Shown here: piece after piece, positions 54,505-63,885 of the stretch
Layout of the letters: each line of letters opens with the position of its first letter
Numbering within the stretch: the first letter of the stretch is position 1
NCBI GenBank assembly: GCA_036362985.1
Contig: JAYGXS010000004.1
Coordinates: forward strand, 72,102,793-72,166,792
Reading direction: 5' to 3'
DNA: 64,000 nucleotides
From: Ligula intestinalis
Taxonomy: Eukaryota; Platyhelminthes; Cestoda; Diphyllobothriidea; Diphyllobothriidae
The notes under the pieces: generated by a model
The model's database searches: none
Told to the model about the DNA's origin: nothing
Seen by the model: the letters and a program-made list of their open reading frames with translations, nothing else
Position numbers and translations under genes: made by a program

Positions 54505-54658
54505 CATCCACCTCCGATTGCGGTCACGGAACGACAACTCCCGAGGACCAGTCGGTGTACCCTGGCGCAGCTACGCAGTGGCTACTCCAGGTTCCTTCGC
54601 CAGTACCAACACTAATTGGACCCATCTACACCCGATAGCTGTCCCGACTGCGGCGTCT
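54505..54658 (+). pseudogene. CR1-B LINE 3' end, plus-strand arm (left of insertion)
   Basis: Encodes HPPPIAVTERQLPRTSRCTL and AQLRSGYSRFLRQYQH then, after a stop, DPSTPDSCPDCGV, at which point CR1-A interrupts it. It resumes at 58450. The last 12 bases (54647-54658, ACTGCGGCGTCT) are the left target-site copy. Confidence 0.82.
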
Positions 54659-54852
54659 GGTTCCCAAGCAGCACGCCTTCACGTTGGTGGAACCGACTGT
54701 ACCCATCTCCGGACGGACCCATCTTCAGATGGACTCACTTCCGGACGGACCTATCTCCGGATGGACTACAGCAAAGAGCTGCACTTCCCTTACCCCCCCC
54801 CATACCAAAATTTGCCAGTATATATGTTTCTGTCTCTATCGTTTTTTCGAGA

Positions 54853-57219
54853 ATGGATCTTCCTCATCCGGCGAGGTTGATCCGAATCCTTCTTCTTATT
54901 GCCGGCGTCGAGCCCAATCCGGGACCTGCTCAAGGAACTATCAGATGGTTCTGTTCCACCTGCGCCAAGCAGATCTTCCCAAACCAAGCCTGTGTCCTGT
55001 GTGTGCCTTGCAATAACTGGCAACACTTCCACGCAAGAGGCACTAATTGCTCGGGTCTCACTTCCATCTACCAATACAGCGGCTCATCGTACAGGTGCAT
55101 AACCTGTCGTCATCCACGAAATGGGCCTGCTAACACTCCTGCACCCTCACTGCCACCACCACCTATGCCGCGGTCCGCCACGACTCAGGCTGCCTCACAA
55201 CAACCCTCAGTACCGCCGCCGCTTATGTCGCTGACCGTCCCAGACGCCTCACCACTTTCTGACCTCAAAATACTGCAGCTGAACTGTAATGGCCTTTCTG
55301 GTAAAACAGATGAGATCATTAAACTCCTCCATGATCATGACATCAAAATAGCTGCTCTCCAGGAGTCAAAGTTGTCAGCAAAGTCGAAGGTCCCACGTTT
55401 CCCGGGCTTCGCCGTCATTCGAAGAGACAGAGCTCGTAATGCCGGGGGTGGACTGGTCACTTTGGTTCACCAAAGTATCAAATACCAGGAGCTGACCTCT
55501 GCAGCAACATCCGCGGACTCGCCGCTGGAAGAACTCAAGGTACAAGTTACTATTGGACCGTCCAGTCTGACTGTCCATAACGTATACATTCCTCCACAAA
55601 GCAGTTGTGATGCCAACTTCAGACCATCAATAGTCCACATGCTAACGGGTGATTCGAAACTCATCTTAGGCGACTTCAATGCCCACGATGACTTATGGTT
55701 CTCTAACCTTTCCTGTACTAGAGGTGCCTCACTAGCCGAGGAGATCAACAACACCAACTTTGGGGTCCTCAACACGGATGGAACGTCCACGAGACTCCCT
55801 CATTCAGATACTTGCGCTAGCCCGGACATTTCCATCGTCAGTTGCGACCTATTACTATCTTCCTCATGGTACTGTCTATGCAAACTGAGCTCTGACCACC
55901 TCCCGATAGTTATCAAAATCAGCACACATGCTTCCCCGATTCGTAACGCTTGCAAGTGCTTTATGAATCTACGTAAAGCCAACTGGCCCGGTTTCCTTAG
56001 TGAAACTGAGAATCTCTTTGACCAGGCCCCTTTCCCTCCAGATGTTCGCCAAGGTGTGTCGGTTTTCAACCACATCATGCATACTGCCTCTAAGCACAAC
56101 ATTCCCGCGGGCAAGGTCTTTGATCCCATCCCAGGATACCCTACCGATGCGGCCACCTTATCAAGAGAGCGTGACGTCACCCGAGCTCAAAACCCTCAGC
56201 ACCCGTCGTTACCGGCCATGACCTTAGAGATATCCCGACTGGTCAATGAACACAAGAGGACCATATGGCAAGAAAAGCTAGCCACTTTCTCCAGCCGCAC
56301 CAACACCAGCAAGTTGTGGCAAACAATCAAATTCATCGGTAGAGGGGCACCTGCTCCTCCCAACCAGGTTATCAAATTCAATGGTATACCGAAGAAGACC
56401 GACAGAGACATTGCCAACCAATTCAACGTGCAATTCACCACGGTTGCGGTCCATAGATCTTCGAAGAATTCGAGGATCGTCAAACACAGGTCGTGCAAAC
56501 CTTTATTAATGCCGCTCCAGTTCTCAGCTCATGATACCACAACCGCGATTAAGCGTGCTAAGAACTCTAAGGCGTTTGGACCGGACGACATTACGATGGT
56601 ACACCTAAAACACATAGGCCCCATGGGTGTCGCATTCTTAACCAGGTTGTTTAATCTGTCTCTAGCCACGTGCCATATACCAGCTATCTGGAAAATGGCT
56701 CATATCCTCCCCAGCCACAAAGCAGGTAAAGACTCCGCTGTCTCTGACAGTTACCGCCCGATCTCGCTTCTCAGCCCGGCCGTGAAAATACTTGAGCGTC
56801 TTATTCTCCCCTCGCTCAATAGACATGCCAACCTCCAAGAACACCAACACGGTTTCAGAGCCTTCCACTCTACGACGTCAGCCCTACAACGTGTCACGGA
56901 CCGCATTGCATGCGGTTTCAACAAAACGAAACCTGCGGACAGAACAGTAATGGTCGCCCTCGACCTTAATAAAGCTTTTGAATCGGTTAACATTGACACC
57001 TTGATGACATCCCTCATGGATTCGTCGCTACCGAACGAGCTCTGCAGATGGCTGAACTGCTATCTCCGTGGCAGACAAACGCGAGTCGAATTCTCAGGCA
57101 CGCTATCTAAAGCCCGCAACTCTAGGACAGGAGTTCCTCAAGGTTCTGTCATTTCGCCATCGCTATTCAACATCTACATAGCTGACCTCCCGAATCAACC
57201 CCTGAAGTCAAAATGGTGA
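54853..57219 (+). CDS. CR1-A ORF, 5' part: 2A-like leader, zinc finger, endonuclease, RT
   Basis: The start ATG at 54853 (MDLPHPARLIRILLL) is preferred over earlier in-frame codons, which belong to 5' UTR and CR1-B sequence. IAGVEPNPGP (about residues 16-25) is 2A-like. Then C-x2-C...C-x2-C...H-x2-H/C residues in STCAKQIFPNQACVLCVPC suggest a PHD-like zinc finger. Endonuclease: ILQLNCNGLSGK, ALQESKL, LGDFNAHDDLW and SDHLPIVI. RT: SYRPISLLSPAVKILERL, HGFRAFHSTTSALQRV, VALDLNKAFESVN, GVPQGSVISPSLFNIYIADL. The frame ends at 57219 just before the YADD box. Confidence 0.9.
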   Translation: MDLPHPARLIRILLLIAGVEPNPGPAQGTIRWFCSTCAKQIFPNQACVLCVPCNNWQHFHARGTNCSGLTSIYQYSGSSYRCITCRHPRNGPANTPAPSLPPPPMPRSATTQAASQQPSVPPPLMSLTVPDASPLSDLKILQLNCNGLSGKTDEIIKLLHDHDIKIAALQESKLSAKSKVPRFPGFAVIRRDRARNAGGGLVTLVHQSIKYQELTSAATSADSPLEELKVQVTIGPSSLTVHNVYIPPQSSCDANFRPSIVHMLTGDSKLILGDFNAHDDLWFSNLSCTRGASLAEEINNTNFGVLNTDGTSTRLPHSDTCASPDISIVSCDLLLSSSWYCLCKLSSDHLPIVIKISTHASPIRNACKCFMNLRKANWPGFLSETENLFDQAPFPPDVRQGVSVFNHIMHTASKHNIPAGKVFDPIPGYPTDAATLSRERDVTRAQNPQHPSLPAMTLEISRLVNEHKRTIWQEKLATFSSRTNTSKLWQTIKFIGRGAPAPPNQVIKFNGIPKKTDRDIANQFNVQFTTVAVHRSSKNSRIVKHRSCKPLLMPLQFSAHDTTTAIKRAKNSKAFGPDDITMVHLKHIGPMGVAFLTRLFNLSLATCHIPAIWKMAHILPSHKAGKDSAVSDSYRPISLLSPAVKILERLILPSLNRHANLQEHQHGFRAFHSTTSALQRVTDRIACGFNKTKPADRTVMVALDLNKAFESVNIDTLMTSLMDSSLPNELCRWLNCYLRGRQTRVEFSGTLSKARNSRTGVPQGSVISPSLFNIYIADLPNQPLKSKW

Positions 57220-58310
57220 CTTACGCTGATGACATCACCCTGCTGTCCTCTCACCCAAACTTTCGCATGGCTGCCGATGCCTTAAATAACTACATCCCCA
57301 GTTTAGTCTGGCACCTAGACGATAAGCAACTGAAACTATCCGCGACCAAGTCCTCAGTAACTCTGTTCACTCCGGACCCCAAAGAATACAAATCCCATCC
57401 TCCAATTAAGGTTGAGGGCGATGACATTTCCTTATGCCAGTATCCTAAACTCCTGGGCCTCACTCTCGACCCGACGCTGGCTCTACACCGCCATGCTGAC
57501 ATCCAAGCCAGCAAAGCCAAAGCCAAGCTCAACATCCTAAAAGCCTTGGCAGGTTCTTCATGGGGCCAGGACACTGAGACGTTAGGCACGACATACCGGG
57601 CAACAGGCAAGGCAACGACTGAGCATGCATCAGCCATCTTCGCCCCACTGTTAAGCGATACCAGCTGGGCGAAAGTCCAACGCGTTGAGAACGCTGCTCT
57701 CCGCATCGCCACGGGCTGTGTTAACATGACCAATGTAGATCACCTGTATCAGGAAACTCAAGTCCTGCCTCTGAAGGTTCACTCCATCATGCAGGCAAAA
57801 ATCTACATTGCGCAGTCTTATAACCCAGAACATCCGGGCAATCACCTTTTAACGCGCCCCCCACCTGCTAGACGCATGAAGCAGTCTACCATAGACGCCT
57901 ACGGCCCACACGCTTCGGAGTACCCCACTAATCTACCGATAACGAACCTCGTTAAGCGTATCCACACCGAAACTGTCGAGCTAGCCATCAGCAGCTATAA
58001 ACCCAACAGAGCCCTCAACGCTCCTCCGCCGGTCTCCGACGTTATGGCCAGAGAACGTAGGGCCAACCTGTCCAGAAACGCTAGAACCAGGCTATCCCAG
58101 CTGCGTTCCGGCTTCTCCACGCTGCTGAATTCATTCAAAAGCCGTCTCACCTCATGCTTTGACAACGTCACAGACAACTGTCCTGACTGCCTCTTGCCTT
58201 TCCACACAACATGCCACCTCTTCGACTGCCCAGCCAACCCTACGGACCTCACGCCTGAGGACCTATGGCTTCGCCCAGACAAAGTCGCCGAATTCCTTCA
58301 TCTTTCTTAA
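57213..58310 (+). CDS. CR1-A ORF, 3' part: RT YADD box, thumb and C-terminal zinc motif
   Basis: Continues the protein in another frame: VTYADDITLLSSH (catalytic Asp pair), then LGLTLDPTLALHRHADIQAS, VQRVENAALRIATGCVNMTN, LSQLRSGFSTLLNSF and NCPDCLLPFHTTCHLFDCPA, ending LWLRPDKVAEFLHLS-stop. The ATG at 57213 is probably not a real start; a one-base indel near CAAAATGGTGAC explains the split better. Confidence 0.85.
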   Translation: MVTYADDITLLSSHPNFRMAADALNNYIPSLVWHLDDKQLKLSATKSSVTLFTPDPKEYKSHPPIKVEGDDISLCQYPKLLGLTLDPTLALHRHADIQASKAKAKLNILKALAGSSWGQDTETLGTTYRATGKATTEHASAIFAPLLSDTSWAKVQRVENAALRIATGCVNMTNVDHLYQETQVLPLKVHSIMQAKIYIAQSYNPEHPGNHLLTRPPPARRMKQSTIDAYGPHASEYPTNLPITNLVKRIHTETVELAISSYKPNRALNAPPPVSDVMARERRANLSRNARTRLSQLRSGFSTLLNSFKSRLTSCFDNVTDNCPDCLLPFHTTCHLFDCPANPTDLTPEDLWLRPDKVAEFLHLS

Positions 58311-58449
58311 ACATTTTATACCGTTCTCTTTATTCTTTATTCCTTCATCTCTATCCCTTTATCTTCCTTAAAAATTTTATAACATGTATTGCTGGCAAAC
58401 TAGGTTAAGGGAGTAAGCTAGTACAACAACAACAACAACTGCGGCGTCT

Positions 58450-58620
58450 CGCCACATGACTGTTAGCATCTTTTCGTCTACAGCTCCCGGCCAGGCAGCC
58501 AACTCACCTCCGTGGACCTTTGGTCGCATCCTTTCTCCGTCTCCCAACTGCACCCAGTTTGGACTCCGGACGGGACTCTTGATCCAACAAGGGCTATTAA
58601 CCAAATAACCACGTCACCTC
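58450..58620 (+). pseudogene. CR1-B LINE 3' end, plus-strand arm (right of insertion)
   Basis: After the right target-site copy the CR1-B frame resumes: SPHDC-stop-HLF, SSRPGSQLTSVDLW, then the 3' UTR with CTTGATCCAACAAGGGCTAT, matching the minus-strand arm. Together with 54505-54658 it rebuilds an older CR1-B copy split by CR1-A. Confidence 0.8.
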
Positions 58621-59690
58621 ATTGGAGCATTGTAGTTGGGGAGCAGAGGTTCAACAAAATTATCGCATGAAAATAGCCCGGATTTGCCAATTAAAGCGGG
58701 GACAGAGAGAGAGAGAGAGAGTGATACAAAGGCTGTGTAAGTCTGCTTTGTGCGTAATTCATGACAGTGGTAGTCCTCAAAGTTTTTGAGTGAGTATCAG
58801 ATGAGACAGTGGGGCTCCCACATTACCAGTCGTATTCCCTCTTCCCAGTCCTTTACCAAATCCCAGTTGTGGGACTGAGACGAGTGCAGCAGCCAACCTC
58901 CTCTTAAGTCTAATCTACGCGTCTTAAACACGTGCTCAGTTCATTGCCCAAACGAACCGGGCTTTATGTACTCACGCATAATTTAGGCTAGGTAAGTTGG
59001 ATTAGCTGGTTCCCGAGTCTGCCCCATACAGAGACAGAACGCTAGGGCAATGCAAATGAAGAAGTTTACGCGGCTACAACTGGACGCGTAAGTACACCAG
59101 TTAGTGTGTCCTCTTCCCTCTATGTGTGTGCTCTTCTTGCCACAAACGCCCTAACGCGCGTGCACTTCTCACCAGGGACGACGTGTACTAACTTGCAGAA
59201 AAATGTGTGCGAACTCGACGGCGTGCAGAAGGAGTCTAAAATATCTGTGAAAAAGACGACAGTAGGTGGCAACCTTGCCTACGGAGGGATAGCCCCTGTC
59301 CTTAATGCAGCAGCGACTACATCGGCGAATATCTGGCGATTTGAACATAAACATCGATGGCCGCCACTTGCGCTCGCATGCGGCTAAATGTAGCATGCCA
59401 AACTTCAAGTCTGTGTTTACTTGTGACAGTCCGCATCGGTTTGGAGTCACCTGGATAAACATGCGATGTTAGAAAATATTGCCGGCAAAGGCAAGGAAGA
59501 CTGGAATGTCAATTTCTTGCTCATGTGTATTAAGTACCTGTTTCTCTCGATGTCTGACGATGGATCCAGGAAGAAATCCGAAATGTCAGGCGGATCAAAT
59601 GTTTGCCCCAGCGATTATATCTGCTTCTTAATTTCAAGGAAAATGTGCCAGGCTGGACAGCAGTAACCATCTTCAGAAGAAGAGGAAGTA
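58621..59690. other. Unannotated spacer with (GA)n
   Basis: A (GA)n run at 58697-58722. ORFs near 59106-59462 overlap on both strands and lack motifs. Confidence 0.45.
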
Positions 59691-59715
59691 GACGCGATCG
59701 CTGGGACAAGAACGC

Positions 59716-59766
59716 TATTTGCCTGACGTTTCGGATTCCTGGTCTAACCCATCATCAGAGAAAGTA
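59716..59766 (-). ncRNA. Hammerhead-ribozyme-like motif, type 2, copy 2
   Basis: Minus strand: CTGATGA (59758-59752), an extra T, stem II GGGTT/AATCC with an 8-nt loop different from copy 1, GAAAC (59732-59728) and GTC. Stem I pairs TTTCT with AGG-C-AAA, again with one bulged C. Compared with copy 1 the stem I bases differ on both strands while pairing is kept. The sequence to its left (GAAGTAGACGCGATCGCTGG) is related to the hairpin at 20158. Confidence 0.6.
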
Positions 59767-59984
59767 ACATAAATAAGTCATCTTGCTAGCAACATTGGCC
59801 TTGACAGTGAACGGTAGAGACACGAGGAAGCTAGACCCGCGGAAAACACGGTAGGATTTGCTGTTTGAAACACCGACCCAATGAATGACTCCACTGCTAG
59901 GTAGGCACCCTGATCGAGTAATTCCAACAAACCAGGCGTGACGGAGGTCGGAAAGGACGATAAGAGACCGTTTTTTGATAGTGC

Positions 59985-60173
59985 TTCAAAAAAGGTCACG
60001 AGTTCGAGGCTCGGGTGGGACACCACTAGAACCTGGGTATGACTGGCTGATGCCAGTTAATGAGCCAGAAATGGCTATTCCAGGCTTCCTTGTCTTTGCT
60101 GGCAATACTATCTGCCTACTACTACTACTATTACTACTACTATTACTACTACTACTGCTATTACTACTACTAT

Positions 60174-60214
<41 letters not shown>

Positions 60215-60240
60215 AAACTACTACCACCACCAGTTGTTAC
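59985..60240 (+). repeat. tRNA-SINE with (CTA)n tail, copy S17
   Basis: B-box-like GTCACGAGTTCGAGGCTCGG at 59995, then GACTGGCTGATGCCAGTTAA, GAGCCAGAAATGGCTATTCC (module with CTGATGC), CTTCCTTGTCTTTGCTGGCA and a long CTA-rich microsatellite from about 60115 to 60215. It shows the family's 3' end. Confidence 0.7.
60115..60215 (+). repeat. (CTA)n microsatellite
   Basis: About 100 nt of CTA units with occasional TTA. A run of leucine codons in one frame makes a spurious 133-codon ORF (59975-60376). Confidence 0.9.
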
Positions 60241-62876
60241 GGCTGTCAGGGCTTCTGTCGAAGCCCAAGGCAGGACGGGACAGATGAGTTCCGTTAGCGG
60301 TCAGGTGAATGTTCATCAAGAAGTTTCCTCCAACCCTTTTATGTGCCAAAGCTGCGAATCGAAAAACTGTGCTTGATGCATGTCACCACCTTCCAGAAGA
60401 AGCACGGATTACCTGCACGCGATGTTGGAAACAATGACAGGGAGACTGGCACGATATCCACCGCACTTTTTTTCCGCATCTGCACCTTTCAACAAGATAA
60501 CAAGACGATTGGGGACGAATATGGGCGATGAGTGCCTGATGAGGCTGGAGCTACATCTTCACGTACCACTCACATGCGGAGCAACAAGCCCACGTGGCGC
60601 TGGCTTCGAATGGGGCGACCTCCCAAGAGGGAGGCATGAGGACCCTAAGGGGGCGGGAGAGTCGTTTAGACCATTTTGACTATATAGGTATAACAGGTAA
60701 AGACTAATCACATCGCAGCTACTGTTTTCTCAGGTGACCGTCAGCAATTGGGCCGCCCTCTACCCAACTCTTGCCAACGCGTTACCCAAAGAAAATCGGA
60801 TGTCACCAACAGATTAGTATAGCCAATAGCTGATGCCTAAACTGTGGAACACGCCACACACAGGGAGGATACGATGACACACCCTGGGGGAAACATAGCA
60901 AGCGTTAGCAAACAGACGAAGCAGTGACCCAGACGGCCCTGTTTGACGTGACCCTCCAAAGGTGTGTAATAGCAGGCGACGCCAATCAGCAACACCATGT
61001 GAATCACCAAGGTGAGAGACGTGGTGAGTTCAGGCAACAGAAGCATAAATTGTGGATGGAGGGGTCGGGTTAGAGGAATATTTTGAGTGTGTCACAAGAA
61101 GACGAAGTTTACGACTGAAAAAATCAAGATGATCATGAAAGCAACATTAGGTAGAGATCAGCTGGAACAGTCAGAAAAGTAATTACTAACGTTGAGAAAA
61201 CATGGCTCAACCGAAATCAGTGCATACAGCACCAGTGATTAGTGTTTGTAATGGCCTGTGGCCACTACACTACAGTGAGTAGTGTATCGCACGATAAGTC
61301 AACCGATAGGTTCACCTGAAAATGACCTTTTTTGTTGAAAATTTCTGTTGTACAGGCTCATTTCTTTGTCACTGTGTCACAAATACGTAGCTCAAAGGCG
61401 TTTGCCTACCTTTTCCTTGATAAAACTGAATTCAACTCAACTCAACTGACATTCAACTAGAAATACTTCATTAGATGGGAACGCAAAATTAAGTATCGCA
61501 CAATATGATTCACAGACCCTTAAACCAAGCAAGCATACTGGGGGACACACTGATGAGCCGGGCTCGTCACAGCTGTGTCAAGCACCAGCGGCAGCAGAAT
61601 ACCGGCAAAACACGATTGAGCGACGAATTATCGTAGGTTGCAGCTCACACCTATGAAACACGCCAAGAGTTCAACTTCGCGGCCGTCAAGATACGCAACC
61701 ACGCCGGAAGCAAGACCAGCCGAGATGTGATTGAAGCCTGGTGAACGGATGGGAACTCAATCAACCAATGTATCTGATTGGCGCCGGCGTACAGAGCCTT
61801 GCACAGTCACGCCCATCACTGGCGCTTACACCCTCTATAATTGTGCCATCACCCGCCTTCCTTCTGTTGCTGTTTCTTACCTCTCAAGATGAACTCCTGT
61901 AAGGGGTTTGCAAGTTCAGCCCCGGTGCTCTACAAGCCTTCCCTCATTATCCGACGGCACTGTTAGGAGTATAGCCTAAGCCAATGCCAGTTATCTTGCA
62001 GGCTATCCTAAGGCGTCACGCCTGCAGCTGACTACGAACAATGATTCCTTTGTCAATGCGGACTGCCTCCAAGGTAATATGCTTTGGCTGGTGACTGTGC
62101 CCACGCGATGATCTTAAACCCCTGGGCAGGGTCAGACACAGGCGAGGCCACACGCGTGCCCAACTACTCGCAGTTCCTCAAGGGCCACTTAGGTTGGCCA
62201 CGGCAGGTGACCATATTCCAACGCACCCAATCATGCTACAAGCAAATGCGCTTGATAATCACTTATAAGCCACTGTCGCATCTGAGACAGTCGGTTGCAA
62301 CACGGATTGCAAGGACATCGCCAGTTTGTCTCATTGCCAGGCTTTGTCCAGAGGCGGGGACATACAGTGAGCTGACTTTACAGCATCGGTAACGTTTCAC
62401 CGAAGACAGCAACTCCGAGTGGCTTCCAGAATTACGCCCTTCTTATCGTGCTCTTCCCTGGAGATTCTAAAGGGCTACCTCGGCAGTGACACCACAAAGT
62501 GTCACCGTTACAACAGGAACAACCAAATATTGACAACACGCGTCGAGCTGTGCAATACTATGCTCTGCAGCCCAATATACGCCATGCAGCGGCACCAGGC
62601 AGCGGTGGTTGTATTACAGCAGATAAGAGTGGGGTTTTTCCGGATGGAACGCAAACAAACAAACAGCCTTTAGGTTTCGCAGTGAACAGCCCCCCCCTCC
62701 CCCCTCCTCCTCGACCTGCCGACAAGCGGCAGCAGCACTTATAATCCAGTTTTAAGAAGCCCGTGACAGAAAGAGAGAGAGAGCGCAAGGCCGACGACAG
62801 GCCGTCAGACAACTAGATCAACGGCCGTCTGCCAGACAGCAGGCTAAGAACACACACACGCACACACAGAGGTTCA

Positions 62877-62877
<1 letters not shown>
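60241..62877. other. Unannotated spacer
   Basis: About 2.6 kb. ORFs of 60-100 codons (60380-60679, 62084-62392, 62419-62673) lack motifs. No repeat shared with the rest of the window was noticed, except SINE-tail remnants near 60240. Confidence 0.45.
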
Positions 62878-62925
<48 letters not shown>

Positions 62926-62935
62926 NNNNNNNNNN

Positions 62936-62982
<47 letters not shown>
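62878..62982. repeat. (CA)n microsatellite with 10-N assembly gap
   Basis: CA repeats on both sides of ten N (62926-62935). The gap length is probably arbitrary, because assembly usually breaks in such repeats. Confidence 0.95.
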
Positions 62983-62985
<3 letters not shown>

Positions 62986-63159
62986 TAAACAGCTCCCTCC
63001 CTGCGCCGCACCCCGATGCTACTGCTGCTGCTGTGAGGGCGAAAGAAACAATGGTGACTTTACAGAACAAGTAAGCTCGACTCGAGTGTGTGTGTGTGTG
63101 AAACATAGGGGTGGGGGTGATTAGGCGCGTGTGCGTACCGCTCTCAGCCGCTGAATTCG

Positions 63160-63420
63160 ATGGAGAAGCTACCACCAGCAGGATTGGTGGCCGACTGCTG
63201 CTGCTGGCTGCTGCCAACGACGACGACGACGGCTGGACCTGCAGCAGCAACTCAGGCGGCAGAGGCGGCGGTGGCGACGAAGACGGTGAGGGCGGCAGCA
63301 ACCGTGGAGGCGGGGGAGGCGACGATGAGGACTGTGAAGACCCGTCGTCAGGAGGAGACGGCAGCCTGGGGGCGGAGGAGGAGCAGACATCGTTGGCGAT
63401 GGATTTCTCTGCGTACAAGA
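63160..63420. repeat. Trinucleotide-rich low-complexity segment
   Basis: CTG/CAG/GGC/GAC-rich sequence. One plus frame gives acidic Gly-rich protein and the minus frame gives Pro/Ser-rich protein (201-codon ORF 62813-63418). Neither has a domain, so coding status and strand cannot be decided. It could be a low-complexity exon. Confidence 0.4.
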
Positions 63421-63584
63421 GTGGGCGGGCGGGAGGGTTTGGAGTTAGCAGTCAATGACAGGGGACAATAAGTTAGTCCTGAAAAGTAACCAGGCTCTAT
63501 AAAATCGATAATCTGGCCCAGGAATTACATCCAGGGTAAAAACACTAGCATATGACGGTCGTTGATGAACGTTCACCGACATTA

Positions 63585-63885
63585 TTTGCCGGCAATACTA
63601 TCTGCCTACTATGGATACTATTACCAGCTGTTACGGCTGTCAGGGCCTGGGAACCACAGCAGACGCGTTTCCGTCGCATTCCCACTCGCCCTCACGGCGG
63701 CCAAGGTCTGCTACACCAAACTTTCCTACGGTGGATCTATCTCTCCTTTCCATCTGTTTTTTTGATGACGGAGCAGCCTCTCCCGGACGTGCTGCTCCGA
63801 CTCCTCCTCCTCGCCGCCGGGATTGAGGCCCACCCGGTGGGGTTCCAGATCCAACAAAGGCTACTAGCCAGCTAGCTCCTAGTCC
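63585..63885 (+). mobile_element. Short CR1-derived element with 2A-like relic, copy 2
   Basis: A SINE-tail-like start (GGCAATACTATCTGCCTACTA), then sequence matching 39600-39790, encoding MTEQPLPDVLLRLLLLAAGI then EAHP. Directly after this comes CCAGATCCAACAAAGGCTAC, which is the CR1-B 3' UTR word seen at 54100 (minus) and 58578. So the CR1 5' leader is joined to its 3' UTR without the ORF: a non-autonomous deletion form. Confidence 0.55.

Larger units (their letters stand above)
54659..58437 (+). mobile_element. Full-length CR1/SR1-like LINE (CR1-A)
   Basis: 3779 bp, flanked by identical 12-bp copies of ACTGCGGCGTCT (54647-54658 and 58438-58449). It ends in an (ACA)n tail, typical for this clade. 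The coding region 54853-58310 has a single frame disruption at about 57205-57220. Domains: 2A-like leader, Cys/His zinc motif, AP endonuclease, reverse transcriptase and a C-terminal CCHC-like zinc motif. Identical TSDs and intact domains indicate recent insertion. Confidence 0.92.

Noticed and set aside
60115..60215. CRISPR-like or tandem gene array
   Set aside because: It is a simple CTA microsatellite; there are no spacer-repeat units anywhere in the window and the DNA is eukaryotic.
59975..60376. 133-codon ORF with a long leucine run
   Set aside because: It is the CTA microsatellite of a SINE tail read as codons.
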